A stretch of 64,000 nucleotides of DNA, from NCBI RefSeq assembly GCF_002797315.1, contig NZ_KZ454937.1:256658-320657 (forward strand), in the 5' to 3' direction. Made by a program: the position numbers and the translations under genes. The notes beneath the pieces are model-generated. The model was not told where the DNA came from. It searched no databases and worked only from the letters and a program-made list of their open reading frames with translations. Positions 8,048-16,876 of this stretch are shown in pieces (positions within the stretch are counted from its first letter, which is position 1; each line of letters opens with the position of its first letter). This DNA is from Bacillus sp. FJAT-44742 (lineage in GTDB: Bacteria; Bacillota; Bacilli; Bacillales; Marinococcaceae).

Positions 8048-8845
8048 CTATTTTACATAGTTACAGATCCTCCCGATTTTTTCCACTTCGACAGCTACAA
8101 TATCTCCCGACTCCATTGGACAGCTTCCGGAAGGGGAACCAGTAGACAAAACATCTCCAGGCTCTAGTGTCATAACTTGAGAAATCCAACTAATAAGGAA
8201 AGGGATGGAAAGGGACATTTGATTTGTATTGCCTTCTTGTACTACCTTACCATTTAATGTTGTGACTATCTGTAAATTAGTTGGATCTAGCCCTTTCACA
8301 ATACACGGACCCAACGGACCAAAAGTATCGAAACCCTTGCCACGTGAAAATTGTGGATCAGTTCTTGTAAGGTCTCTTGCAGTTACATCGTTAAATATAG
8401 TACAGCCGAAAACATAATCTAACGCCTCTTCTTCCTTTACGTCTTTGCATTGTTTCCCAATGACAAGTGCCACTTCCCCTTCCATCTCTACCTGTTTGGA
8501 TAAAGTACTTGGAGGGAGAACTATTTCTGCCTGATCAGGAATTAGAGAAGAAGGTGGTTTTAAAAATAAGAAAGGTTCTTTCTGGTTAGCTATACAACCC
8601 GTCTCTGTTGCATGTTCGGCATATGTCCAACCGAAATTAACAATTTTTGAAGGCACTACCGGTTCTAATATTCTTACATCATTGTATTTTACTCTTGACC
8701 CAGAGTATTCTAATTTATTGTTCAAAATTTGTGTGAAATTACTAGACAATTGTAAAATCTCTTCACCTTCAACTATTCCGTAATGGATATTTCCACTACG
8801 TTGCTGAAATCTTACTAGTGTTTGCGTGGTCTGTAGTACCTTCAT
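8048..8845 (-). CDS. Fumarylacetoacetate hydrolase (FAH) family protein
   Basis: 265 aa, a C-terminal FAH fold. Visible metal-site features are EMEGEVALVIGK (Glu-x-Glu), FNDVTARDLT (Asp) and KGFDTFGPLGP. The family includes fumarylpyruvate and acylpyruvate hydrolases, and oxaloacetate decarboxylases or tautomerases (FAHD1/FAHD2 type). It lies 21 bases after the tartrate dehydratase beta gene, in the same operon, and tartrate dehydratase makes oxaloacetate. I therefore favour oxaloacetate decarboxylation or tautomerisation; that substrate is inferred from context only. Confidence 0.85.
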   Translation of the reverse strand: MKVLQTTQTLVRFQQRSGNIHYGIVEGEEILQLSSNFTQILNNKLEYSGSRVKYNDVRILEPVVPSKIVNFGWTYAEHATETGCIANQKEPFLFLKPPSSLIPDQAEIVLPPSTLSKQVEMEGEVALVIGKQCKDVKEEEALDYVFGCTIFNDVTARDLTRTDPQFSRGKGFDTFGPLGPCIVKGLDPTNLQIVTTLNGKVVQEGNTNQMSLSIPFLISWISQVMTLEPGDVLSTGSPSGSCPMESGDIVAVEVEKIGRICNYVK

Positions 8846-8866
8846 TTTTGGACCAACTCCATCATA

Positions 8867-9478
8867 TTACTTTATAAATTTAACCTGCTCACTTATTAAC
8901 GCGTACTGTTCTTCTTTCTTTTTATTGAACTCTACTTTGTTTTCTTCATAGAGGTTATTTCCCTCAGCGTCAATAGAAACAATGAGTGGTCCAAATTCTT
9001 TTACTTCACATACCCAAAGAGATTCAGGCATACCAAGGTCCTTCCAGTGTACTTCTTTGATCTTTTCAACTTTCTGTGCTGCATAAACCGCATTCCCAGC
9101 TGGAAAAACAAGGTGAAGTGCTTTATGGGTCTTGCATCCCTCTTCGGTGTTCTTTCCCATTCCACCCTTTCCAACGATCAGTTTCACACCTGTTTCTTCA
9201 ATAAACTCTTTTTCAAACTTTTCCATTCTCATACTAGTGGTGGGACCAACCGAAACAATCTCATATTTTTCATCACCATGGTCTCTCACAATAGGCCCTG
9301 CATGAAAAATAGCTTTCCCCTTAAGATCTACCGGTAGGGGCACTTTTTTTTCAATTAGTCTCCTATGAGCAACATCTCTGCACGTAACTATGGTTCCAGT
9401 TAAATAAATAATATCTCCTACTTGTATATCTTTAAGATCCTCATCTTTTATAGGTGTGGTCAATACCTTTTCACTCAT
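8867..9478 (-). CDS. ttdB: L(+)-tartrate dehydratase beta subunit
   Basis: 203 aa, class I fumarase C-terminal domain family. Key stretches are [39 protein letters not shown] and [10 protein letters not shown]. With the alpha subunit it should dehydrate L-tartrate to oxaloacetate. Its start codon overlaps the end of the alpha gene by four bases (9475-9478), typical of coupled subunits. Class I fumarase beta is the alternative, but the alpha subunit and neighbourhood favour tartrate. Confidence 0.88.
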   Translation of the reverse strand: MSEKVLTTPIKDEDLKDIQVGDIIYLTGTIVTCRDVAHRRLIEKKVPLPVDLKGKAIFHAGPIVRDHGDEKYEIVSVGPTTSMRMEKFEKEFIEETGVKLIVGKGGMGKNTEEGCKTHKALHLVFPAGNAVYAAQKVEKIKEVHWKDLGMPESLWVCEVKEFGPLIVSIDAEGNNLYEENKVEFNKKKEEQYALISEQVKFIK

Positions 9479-10389
9479 AGTTCTACCCCCTTGTGAGTAC
9501 TGATTTCGTAGTTTAAGTTGCTGTCAAAAGTTATCTTTCCTCTTCTGTGGGACCAGCATCCGGTATTAATGGCAACTCCAATAGTGGAAGGGTGCCTTGC
9601 TGTATTCACCACGTTCACACCCATGACAGATTTAGATCCCTTAAGCCCCTGAGGTCCGAGGCCAATTTCGTTGATTCCATCTTCTAAAAGTGTTTCCATT
9701 TTAGCAGCGTTTTCATTTTCATTATGACTACCGACAGGTCTCATAAGAGCTTTTTTTGAGTTCATAGCTGCTGTTTCAACAGACGTACCGACACCGACAC
9801 CCACAAGAAGAGGAGGACAGGCGTTAACACCGTAACTTGTCATTCGATCAAGTACAAATTTGACCACGCCTTCGTAGCCTTCCCCTGGCATTAAAACGGT
9901 TGCCATTCCTGGAAGAGTACATCCCCCTCCAGCCAAGTAGGTATAGATTTCCACTTTGTCACTATTCTCTTCAATTTCCCAAAAAATACTGGGTGTCCCA
10001 TCTCCGATATTTTTTCCTGTGTTGTATTCATCAAAGGTCTCTACAGAATTATGCCGTAAAGGCATTTCCTTCGTTGACTTAAACACACTCTCCCTTAAAA
10101 TACTATCCAATTGTCCAATTAAAGGAAAATCCTCTCCACACTTAACAAAAAACTGAATAACACCTGTGTCCTGACAGGAAGGCCTCTTTAATTCACCAGC
10201 TAACTTCTGATTTTCTTGCATCGTTTTGTAAATAATTTTTGCAAGACGGTTATCTTCTTCCTCGCTTAACTCTTTTAATTTATTTTCAACATCATCCGGA
10301 AGTTTATAGCTGACAAGAGATGTAAACTTAGACATTAGATCGATCATTTTTTCTACTTCTTTTTTAGTATCTACTTGTGCTTTCTCCAT
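9475..10389 (-). CDS. ttdA: L(+)-tartrate dehydratase alpha subunit
   Basis: 304 aa, the same length as E. coli TtdA (303). It carries the three iron-sulfur cysteines Cys72 (RPSCQDTG), Cys191 ([10 protein letters not shown]) and Cys278 ([10 protein letters not shown]), plus [26 protein letters not shown] and [10 protein letters not shown], all as in TtdA. It binds a [4Fe-4S] cluster and forms the active enzyme with the beta subunit. First gene of the minus-strand operon ttdA-ttdB-FAH. Ribosome site AGGAGGG before the ATG at 10389. Confidence 0.93.
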   Translation of the reverse strand: MEKAQVDTKKEVEKMIDLMSKFTSLVSYKLPDDVENKLKELSEEEDNRLAKIIYKTMQENQKLAGELKRPSCQDTGVIQFFVKCGEDFPLIGQLDSILRESVFKSTKEMPLRHNSVETFDEYNTGKNIGDGTPSIFWEIEENSDKVEIYTYLAGGGCTLPGMATVLMPGEGYEGVVKFVLDRMTSYGVNACPPLLVGVGVGTSVETAAMNSKKALMRPVGSHNENENAAKMETLLEDGINEIGLGPQGLKGSKSVMGVNVVNTARHPSTIGVAINTGCWSHRRGKITFDSNLNYEISTHKGVEL

Positions 10390-10507
10390 AACAATTTCCC
10401 TCCTGTTTATTCTTTTAATTTGTTAGAAACCCATTAGCTAACTCTACCTGCTTACAGGAAACTCATAGTTACTTTGCAGTGAAGTGAGAGTTAATTTCTC
10501 TGACTTC

Positions 10508-10536
10508 ATCATAATTAACGTATGCGTTATTGTCAA
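10508..10536 (-). promoter_or_regulatory. Sigma-A promoter of the ttdA operon with operator-like spacer
   Basis: On the minus strand TTGACA-17 bp-TATGAT, a near-perfect vegetative promoter. The spacer contains ATACGTTAA (TTAACGTAT on the plus strand, 10515-10523) inside the near-palindrome AACGTATGCGTT (10517-10528). The same 9-mer sits in the spacer of the divergent promoter, so a shared regulator is likely, probably the GntR protein at 13741. Confidence 0.65.
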
Positions 10537-10625
10537 ATTAATTATTCGAAATCATCTTTTTAATTTTAAAAATGTTGTTATATAAAGGATTTTTAACTCA
10601 ATTTTAAAATTTTCTGAAAAATATA

Positions 10626-10653
10626 TTGACTTTAACGTATTAATTAATATAAC
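10626..10653 (+). promoter_or_regulatory. Sigma-A promoter of the tartrate transporter with shared operator motif
   Basis: TTGACT-16 bp-TATAAC. Its spacer begins with TTAACGTAT (10632-10640), identical to the motif in the opposing ttdA promoter. Confidence 0.6.
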
Positions 10654-10697
10654 ATTCAGAGTGTATTCCGATCTAAAGTCCGTTTTTACTACATTTT

Positions 10698-10711
10698 TGT
10701 AAACGGTACCA
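10698..10711 (+). promoter_or_regulatory. cre-like site (CcpA)
   Basis: TGTAAACGGTACCA fits the catabolite-responsive element TGWAANCGNTNWCA at 13 of 14 positions. It lies downstream of the transporter promoter, where bound CcpA would block transcription. Confidence 0.55.
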
Positions 10712-10749
10712 TCTTTAACGGGAGAACTTTAAGGGGAGGAGACTTTATT

Positions 10750-12396
10750 ATGATTAACACAAAGGGGTTTTGGAACCAGTCTTGGAGGTGGAGTGACCAA
10801 ATTAAACAATCATTAAAAAGTTTAGTAGGTATCCATACAATGGCAAGTATTTCAAGCAGCACCGAAAAGGAGGTTCACACACCTGATCACAATACTACTA
10901 ATAGAGAAATTAGACCTGATCCTGAAAAAAGAGAATATAGTAAGCCTCAACTTATTGGTCTTTTAACTGGACCGTCCTTATTTTTTTTAATTAATTTACT
11001 AGTTTCACCGCAAGGCATGTCTGACGAAGCCATTAGTGTTCTAGCGATTGTAGCGTGGGTTGCAACTTGGTGGGTGACTGAGGCCATACCGATTCCATTG
11101 ACATCCTTATTGCCACTAGTCTTGTTTCCTTTAATGGGGATAATGAGTACGGGAGAAGTTTCATCATCATATGGGGATCCTCTAATCTTTCTCTTTGCCG
11201 GGAGCTTTATGATAGCGCTTACAATGGAAAAGTGGAACTTACACAGGCGAATTGCGCTCGGTATTATTGCATTAATTGGGACAAATCCTAATACGATTAT
11301 CCTCGGGTTTATGAGTGCTACTGCCTTCTTATCTATGTGGATTTCCAATACGGCCACAACAATGATGATGGTGCCCATGGCAATTGCAGTAACAAAACAT
11401 GTGGCAGATTCAATGAAAAAGAATGATTCCACAGACACTATAAATCCAACCGACTTTAAGTTTGGAACTGCTTTACTGCTAGGTACAGCATATGCAGCAA
11501 CCATAGGTGGTTTTGGTACATTAATCGGAGCACCAGCCAACACAATTTTGGCTGCTACTGTCAACAACTTGTATGACGTTCAGATCTCATTTGCTCATTG
11601 GATGCTTTTTGGAGTTCCCTTAGTCTTTTTACTTATTCCATTTACTTGGTTTTATCTAGTGAAGTTTTCATTTCCTATGAAGTCAAAAAGTATTTCCGGG
11701 GGTCGAAGTATTATCCAAAAGGAACAAAAAGAATTGGGTCAGATTAGTTATGAGGAGAAAATTGTACTGGCTGTTTTTTCCTTAGTAGCTATTGCATGGA
11801 TGACGCGTAGTTTCCTGCTGGAAGGTTTCTTGCCTGGAATAGATGATACAATCATCGCCTTAATTGGGGCTCTTTTATTATTTTTGATTCCTTCCAAAAA
11901 CCAAGACGGGAAACTTTTAGATTGGGAAACAGTAAAAAAACTCCCTTGGGGTATTTTATGGCTTTTTGGAGGAGGTTTAGCTATTGCCTCTGGTATCTCA
12001 AACTCAGAACTCGATCAATGGATTGGGGGACAACTAATAAACTTTACTGAAGTTCCTCTCTGGTTGACTCTTTTAATAATTATCGGAGTTATCACTATTC
12101 TTACTGAATTTACATCTAATACAGCCACTTCCACAATGGTTTATCCAATTGTGGCAGCGGGTGCCGTTGCGATAGGCATAGATCCTATCATCTTAATGAT
12201 AGCTGCTTGCATGGGAGCAACTTTTGCGTTCATGCTTCCGGTTGCAGCCCCACCAAATGCCATCGCATTCGCTTCAGGTTACATTAAAATGAGCACAATG
12301 GCCAAAACAGGGATATGGTTGAACTTGTTAGCCATTCTCTTCTCTGTGATTATTGTATCCTTGTTAGTTCCCCTTATTTTTGGCGGTTTGTTGTAA
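10750..12396 (+). CDS. DASS (SLC13) family sodium/dicarboxylate transporter, probable tartrate uptake
   Basis: 548 aa. After a polar extension of about 70 residues come 11-12 hydrophobic segments of the DASS family. Two SNT motifs are visible, SNTATTMMMVPMAIA and SNTATSTMVYPI, which bind sodium and the carboxylates, along with WVTEAIPIPLTSLLPLVLFP and LPVAAPPNAIAFASGYI. Family members (VcINDY, SdcS) co-transport Na+ and C4 dicarboxylates; tartrate is inferred from the neighbouring dehydratase. Ribosome site AAGGGGAGGAG. Divergent from ttdA. Confidence 0.88.
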   Translation: MINTKGFWNQSWRWSDQIKQSLKSLVGIHTMASISSSTEKEVHTPDHNTTNREIRPDPEKREYSKPQLIGLLTGPSLFFLINLLVSPQGMSDEAISVLAIVAWVATWWVTEAIPIPLTSLLPLVLFPLMGIMSTGEVSSSYGDPLIFLFAGSFMIALTMEKWNLHRRIALGIIALIGTNPNTIILGFMSATAFLSMWISNTATTMMMVPMAIAVTKHVADSMKKNDSTDTINPTDFKFGTALLLGTAYAATIGGFGTLIGAPANTILAATVNNLYDVQISFAHWMLFGVPLVFLLIPFTWFYLVKFSFPMKSKSISGGRSIIQKEQKELGQISYEEKIVLAVFSLVAIAWMTRSFLLEGFLPGIDDTIIALIGALLLFLIPSKNQDGKLLDWETVKKLPWGILWLFGGGLAIASGISNSELDQWIGGQLINFTEVPLWLTLLIIIGVITILTEFTSNTATSTMVYPIVAAGAVAIGIDPIILMIAACMGATFAFMLPVAAPPNAIAFASGYIKMSTMAKTGIWLNLLAILFSVIIVSLLVPLIFGGLL

Positions 12397-12411
12397 ATCA
12401 CATAACAACAG

Positions 12412-12448
12412 AAAAGCCAGTAAACACGTAATACTGTTACTGGCTTTT
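12412..12448. terminator. Terminator after the transporter gene
   Basis: AAAAGCCAGTAA...TTACTGGCTTTT. It separates the transporter from the dehydrogenase gene, which may therefore have its own promoter or depend on read-through. Confidence 0.75.
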
Positions 12449-12526
12449 AAACTTCCTTTAATTTGTTTTACGTATTGTGGCACTTTGTGAAATGAACATT
12501 AGATAAAATCGAGGAGGAGTGATAGT

Positions 12527-13621
12527 GTGGAACATAAACACTTTAAATTAGCAGTAATACCTGGGGATGGCATTGGAAATGAGGTCATTAATGAAGGATT
12601 AAGAGTTATAGACCATTTAGCTAGAATTTCTGACAATAGCTTTTCATTTGAAAAGGATTATTTTCCTTGGGGATGCGAGTATTACTTAAAACATGGGAAG
12701 ATGATGGATGAAGATGGACTAGACCAGATTAAAAACCATGATGCCATTTATTTTGGGGCTGTTGGATTTCCAACAGTTCCCGATCACATTAGTCTCTGGG
12801 GACTTCGTATAGCGATTTGTCAAGGATTTGACCAGTGGGCGAATATTAGGCCAGTTGAATTTTTACCTGGGGTAGAAAGCAAGCTCAATCACCCCGGAAA
12901 AGAAGATTTGAACTGGGTACTAGTTAGAGAAAATACAGAAGGTGAATACTCAGGTATAGGGGGAAGGAATTTTACTGGAAGAGGAAAAGGGAAAGAAGTA
13001 GCCGTGCAATCATCTCTTTTCACAGAAGAAGGATGCGAAAGAGTAATCCGTTACGCATTTCAATTAGCTTTAAAGAGGAAAAGAAAAAAAGTAACAAGTG
13101 TTACGAAGAGTAACGCTCAACAGTATGGAATGGTTTTGTGGGATGAAGTATTTGCAAGGGTAAGCAAAGACTTTCCAGAAGTAGAGACAGACCAATGGTT
13201 AGTTGATGCGATGGCTGCTCAGTTTGTCCTGCACCCGGAAGAATTAGAGGTGGTTGTTGCGTCTAACCTAATAGCTGATATTTTATCGGATTTAGGAAGT
13301 GCACTAGCCGGAAGTCTTGGGATTGCCTCCAGTGCAAATCTAAATCCAGAGGGGCGTTACCCTAGTATGTTTGAGTCTGTACATGGTTCAGCACCAGATA
13401 TTTCTGGAAAGGGTATAGCAAATCCAATCGGAGCTATAGGTAGCGCAGCTTTAATGTTAGAGAATCTTGGGTTGGCTGACGAGGCTAGTTTGATAAACAA
13501 AGCAATTCGAGAGACGACTCAGGAGGGGGTATTAACTGCCGATATTGGAGGGAATAATTCCACAAAAGAAGTTACTGATACCATCATTTCTCACCTTTCA
13601 AAACTATACAGAAGCATCTAA
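12527..13621 (+). CDS. ttuC: Tartrate dehydrogenase/decarboxylase (isopropylmalate dehydrogenase family)
   Basis: 364 aa beta-decarboxylating dehydrogenase. Features: VIPGDGIGNEV, WANIRPVEFLPGV, VRENTEGEYSGIGG, catalytic Lys region VTKSNAQQYG, ASNLIADILSDLGSALAGSLG and FESVHGSAPDISGKGIANP. NAD-dependent family members with this signature (TtuC, DmlA/YeaU) oxidise tartrate to oxaloglycolate or decarboxylate D-malate. GTG start with ribosome site GAGGAGGAG. Its place between the tartrate transporter and the GntR gene supports tartrate; D-malate dehydrogenase is the main alternative. Confidence 0.87.
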   Translation: MEHKHFKLAVIPGDGIGNEVINEGLRVIDHLARISDNSFSFEKDYFPWGCEYYLKHGKMMDEDGLDQIKNHDAIYFGAVGFPTVPDHISLWGLRIAICQGFDQWANIRPVEFLPGVESKLNHPGKEDLNWVLVRENTEGEYSGIGGRNFTGRGKGKEVAVQSSLFTEEGCERVIRYAFQLALKRKRKKVTSVTKSNAQQYGMVLWDEVFARVSKDFPEVETDQWLVDAMAAQFVLHPEELEVVVASNLIADILSDLGSALAGSLGIASSANLNPEGRYPSMFESVHGSAPDISGKGIANPIGAIGSAALMLENLGLADEASLINKAIRETTQEGVLTADIGGNNSTKEVTDTIISHLSKLYRSI

Positions 13622-13740
13622 GAAAAAGAGACATCTAATATAAAAAACCAGCATTTAAGCATATTATTGCTTTTTTTGATAAAACATAATAATTTTATAA
13701 TTAACATCAGTTTTTTATAAATTACTAAAGTGGTGAGAAA

Positions 13741-14460
13741 ATGAACCAACAATTATCTAACAGTGAGGGTACTTCTATTAATATTACAAAGGTGAGGGGA
13801 GACCTTGAAAATATTATTACCAATATCGAGGAGACAAGGCTTCCAGAAAGGGCTTACCAAATCTTACGTTTAGCTATTAGAGATTTAAAGCTTATGCCGG
13901 GAAAAACAATACTAGAGCGAGAAATGGCAGAAGTTCTAGAAATGAGCCGAACCCCTGTAAGAGAAGCATTGGTTCGCCTTCAAACTGAAGGGGTTGTAAA
14001 GCTTATACCAAGAAAAGGTTTCACTGTTGAACCAATAGAGAGAGATGATTTACGAGAAACTTATGAGATTGTAGAAGTTTTAGAGGGATTGGCTGCAAGT
14101 ATAGCAACATCCAAAGTAGAGAACATTGATTTAGAGGAGCTTGAATCATTAGTCGTTTCCCAAGAGGAGGCTTTGAAAGAAAACGATTTAGAATCATGGG
14201 CTAAACTTGACGACCTTTTTCACTTAAAAATTATAAAACACGCTAATAACAAAAGATTAAGCAGCGTCATTGAAATACACGCCGATCAACTGTATAGGGC
14301 TCGAATGTTTACCATTAGTGAACGTCCTCTCCCTTGGCAATCGATTGTTGAACATAGAGCTATACTCGCTTGTATGAGGGCTAAAGACAATAAGGCTGCA
14401 GAATTGTCTATGCAATCTCATCGAAAACGAGCTCGAAATGAAATTTTAAAAGCTCTGTAG
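13741..14460 (+). CDS. GntR/FCD-family regulator of the tartrate genes
   Basis: 239 aa. Winged helix about 35-105 (ERAYQILRLAIRDLKLMPGKTILEREMAEVLEMSRTPVREAL, GVVKLIPRKGFTV), then an all-helical FCD ligand domain (about 110-235) with metal-site-like Asp/His residues (LDDLFHLKIIKHANNKRL, EHRAILACMRAKD). FCD proteins sense small organic acids. It follows the tartrate dehydrogenase gene by 119 bases, so it is the likely reader of TTAACGTAT in the divergent promoters. Starts at ATG with GTGGTGAG upstream. Confidence 0.85.
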   Translation: MNQQLSNSEGTSINITKVRGDLENIITNIEETRLPERAYQILRLAIRDLKLMPGKTILEREMAEVLEMSRTPVREALVRLQTEGVVKLIPRKGFTVEPIERDDLRETYEIVEVLEGLAASIATSKVENIDLEELESLVVSQEEALKENDLESWAKLDDLFHLKIIKHANNKRLSSVIEIHADQLYRARMFTISERPLPWQSIVEHRAILACMRAKDNKAAELSMQSHRKRARNEILKAL

Positions 14461-15025
14461 AACCGAGTAAAAACAGATAAAAGATCTGAAATATATTCTT
14501 TTAAAAAATCAAAATTTAATAAGGAACTATTCTTCGAACGTTGTTATGCTTGGTTCTTTGTACATTTCTACAGCGAAGGATACGACAACACCCACACCCT
14601 AATTTTTAATGGTGAACAAAGAAAATAAACATTTTATTTTAAAATCTATTATTAGCAAAGAAGCTGGCGAGCGTCAGCTTCTTTTCTAAATCTATGATCA
14701 ACACTGTGAAGTGACCAGTTCACTCGTGAAAAATAGTCAGCCAACAACAAATAGCAGGGAGAATGGCGGGGATAGATTGTTTGCTTTCTTTAAAGAAGCC
14801 TATCAAGTTTTAAAAATTGGTAGCTGTTACACTTTAAGTTTTCCATCATATTGTTTCGTTGATTGTGACGGTTAATCCCTTGATAAGCAAGCATAGTTAG
14901 GTCTTTTTAAGGTTATAATCATGTGAAAATAGGGGTGGGTGTGAAAAGTATTAATTAATCCTTTTATAACAAGAATTATGAAGCCTTTATCATATGATAA
15001 TCACCTGAATATAAGGGGGAGAAAG
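14461..15025. other. Intergenic region
   Basis: Apart from the terminator at 14657 I see no gene or recognisable element. Confidence 0.4.
14657..14685 (+). terminator. Terminator
   Basis: AAAGAAGCTG-GCGAGCGT-CAGCTTCTTTT, 200 bases after the GntR gene. Confidence 0.7.
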
Positions 15026-15649
15026 ATGTTAGATAGCGGTGAGAATCGAATCGGAGAAATGGCAAAAAGACATAATTTAAAAGATTACTCTATACAAAAA
15101 TGGTGTGATGATGGATTAGTTAATTTTAGATGGGATGAAGAGTTTGGTCGAGTCATCAAAAGTGAAGAGGATAAGAAGATACAAAGAATTAAGGAAATTA
15201 AAAAAGAAAAGGGACAAAAAACTTCTTCAGAAACCATTCGTAGAATGCTTATTCAAGAAGGGTTGATAAAAGAACAAACAAATTTATCTGAAATTAAATC
15301 TTCAGGGATGCAAAAATCCATGGAAAATGCACTTGAAGAAATAGGAGTAAAAGATATTTTACTGACGCTGGCTGAACACATACATACGATTCCTACAAAA
15401 GAAGATATCTTAAAATTAGGTGATAATCAAGCTGAGTTTGCTAGGATTCAATCAGATTTGGAAAAAGAAAAAGAAAAGGCTGACCAATTAAAGCAAATTG
15501 AGGTTGAAAATCGAGAACTGAGAAAAGAAAATGCAGAATTAAAAAGTAGGCTTGAAACCCTTTCAAATGAATTAGAATCTTTGAAGGAAGACTATAAAGA
15601 GGTTGCCTTAAAGAAAAAGCCTATGTTTGCCTGGGGATCCAAAAAATAA
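15026..15649 (+). CDS. MerR-like HTH protein with long coiled coil
   Basis: 207 aa. I chose the ATG at 15026, which has AAGGGGGAGAAAG upstream; the frame is open for 16 more codons. The N-terminus is MerR-like (RIGEMAKRHNLKDYSIQKWCDDGLV, a wing, then SSETIRRMLIQEG), followed by a coiled coil from about 140 to 195 (ELRKENAELKSRLETLSNELESLKEDY) and a basic, aromatic tail KKKPMFAWGSKK. The architecture matches RacA/DUF3967-type DNA-binding proteins. Its 3' end and the following terminator are partly duplicated at 19834 and 41676, where the rest of the gene is missing. Confidence 0.65.
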   Translation: MLDSGENRIGEMAKRHNLKDYSIQKWCDDGLVNFRWDEEFGRVIKSEEDKKIQRIKEIKKEKGQKTSSETIRRMLIQEGLIKEQTNLSEIKSSGMQKSMENALEEIGVKDILLTLAEHIHTIPTKEDILKLGDNQAEFARIQSDLEKEKEKADQLKQIEVENRELRKENAELKSRLETLSNELESLKEDYKEVALKKKPMFAWGSKK

Positions 15650-15694
15650 AGAAGCATCCTAGAACGACGTATGGTCCAGGCTGCTTCTTTATTT
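15645..15694 (+). terminator. Terminator that is part of repeat R1
   Basis: AAATAAAGAAGCA...TGCTTCTTTATTT. Its first bases overlap the stop codon of the coiled-coil gene. Similar hairpins (GAAGCATCCTAG...CAGGCTGCTTC) follow the remnants at 19860 and 41680. Confidence 0.75.
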
Positions 15695-15790
15695 ACAAAT
15701 TATTCAGGAGGGTGATCTTAGTTGTTCCTTTATTATTAGGCTATAAGTTAAATGAAAAGAAGATGAGCAGTACCTTTGCAAGTCATCGAT

Positions 15791-15822
15791 AAAAAGAGAA
15801 TACAACGTATCCTCTCTTTTTT
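15791..15822. terminator. Terminator for the minus-strand LuxR gene
   Basis: AAAAAGAGAATAC-AAC-GTATCCTCTCTTTTTT. Lies within R1 copy A and faces the end of the gene at 15885. Confidence 0.6.
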
Positions 15823-15884
15823 AGCAAGTTCAATGCCTTTCTGTTGTTTTTCCTTTAAGATGCTCCTATTAATACGCTGTTTTT

Positions 15885-16568
15885 TTAAACCCGTTCCATC
15901 TCCATAAGGTTCAGTTCAATAGACCTTTTATAGATATGGTTCCTATTCATGGCAGATAGTTTCTTTAAAATGCGCGCGACTCTGTTATTAACAGTCGTCA
16001 CAGACAGATGGACATCTTTTGCTATTTGAACATTTGTTTTTCCATGAACTATTTCGTGTAGAATCATTAACTCTGAATCAGACAAATATCTTTTAAACAT
16101 TTCATCTTTTATTTTTAAACAATACATATTTTGATCTAACGGTACTATAACATCATTTTTTTTATTGGGGGAACGTACCTTTTTTAATAACTCAATAAAA
16201 GATTTATGTAAAGGGATATCAATAAAACCTTGCCAGGTACATGTTTCTTTCCATAATTGAAAAAGAGCATCACTCGAATGGACATTGCTGTAAAGGTAAT
16301 TCACCTCGCATCTTATTACTAGTTCCATGATTTCAGTGTCCACTGCAGAAATAATGACACTAATCTTTTCGCTATGTTCTTTCGAAAGTGTTAATAGCGT
16401 AGGTAACGTATGCAAGTAATAAGAATGGAGAAGAACGAAAGACCCGTTATCATCTTTCATTTTTACATGATTTGTATTTTCTTCAATAGTTTTCAAGGGC
16501 CTTATAAAAGCAGACTTGTATAACTTAAAATCCTTTTCTTCCACGAATACATAATATGATTGTTCCAC
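15885..16568 (-). CDS. LuxR/GerE-type regulator, family copy 1
   Basis: 227 aa. GTG start, ribosome site AGAGAGGTGG. The C-terminal 65 residues form a LuxR-type HTH (LSDSELMILHEIVHGKTNVQIAKDVHLSVTTVNNRVARILKKL). The N-terminal 150 residues are not a standard receiver but keep a receiver-like beta-alpha order (ISVIISAVDTEIMELVIRCE, then YLYSNVHSSDALFQLWKET). That last motif is shared with the proteins at 23801 and 47621, so they form one paralog family. No conserved phospho-acceptor Asp is obvious. Target genes unknown. Confidence 0.8.
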   Translation of the reverse strand: MEQSYYVFVEEKDFKLYKSAFIRPLKTIEENTNHVKMKDDNGSFVLLHSYYLHTLPTLLTLSKEHSEKISVIISAVDTEIMELVIRCEVNYLYSNVHSSDALFQLWKETCTWQGFIDIPLHKSFIELLKKVRSPNKKNDVIVPLDQNMYCLKIKDEMFKRYLSDSELMILHEIVHGKTNVQIAKDVHLSVTTVNNRVARILKKLSAMNRNHIYKRSIELNLMEMERV

Positions 16569-16876
16569 TATGGTGCCACCTCTCTATTTTCCCTCCATAT
16601 TTTTCTCGTTAAAGATTTAATACAGAAAAACCACTTGATTGATGTGTAGAAGAAATCTTTAGTGTAAACAAAGGAAAACAGCATTCGTTACTTTTATGGT
16701 AATAGTTTTATCTTAAATGTATAGACATAAAATATGGAATATGGGACAATATTAAAAGTTGCTTAAGGTAAACATATTTTATCAAAGGTAAATTTATTAT
16801 CCAAGACTAATATTTTTACCTCTTGTAAACTATCATATGAAACAGACTAATTTTATAGCAGAGGAGAGGAAAAGAA
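16569..16876. other. Upstream region of the Mn-type binding protein
   Basis: Contains the MntR-like palindrome listed separately; no other gene seen. Confidence 0.4.
16758..16773 (+). promoter_or_regulatory. MntR-like operator
   Basis: GTTGCTTAAGGTAAAC has the CTTAAGG core of the Bacillus MntR box (TTTGCCTTAAGGAAAC, from memory) about 100 bases before the binding-protein gene. One half-site position is off, so this is a suggestion only. Confidence 0.4.

Larger units (their letters stand above)
15645..15822. repeat. Repeat R1, copy A (short)
   Basis: Shares with copies B and C the hairpin, then TTCAGGAGGGTGATCTTAGT and CTTTATTATTAGGCTATAA; it then resumes at CATCGATAAAAAGAGAATA. The middle (long hairpin) and distal halves found in B and C are missing. 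Confidence 0.7.

Noticed and set aside
10947..11567. 206-aa minus-strand frame inside the DASS transporter
   Set aside because: Shadow of a strongly supported membrane protein gene.
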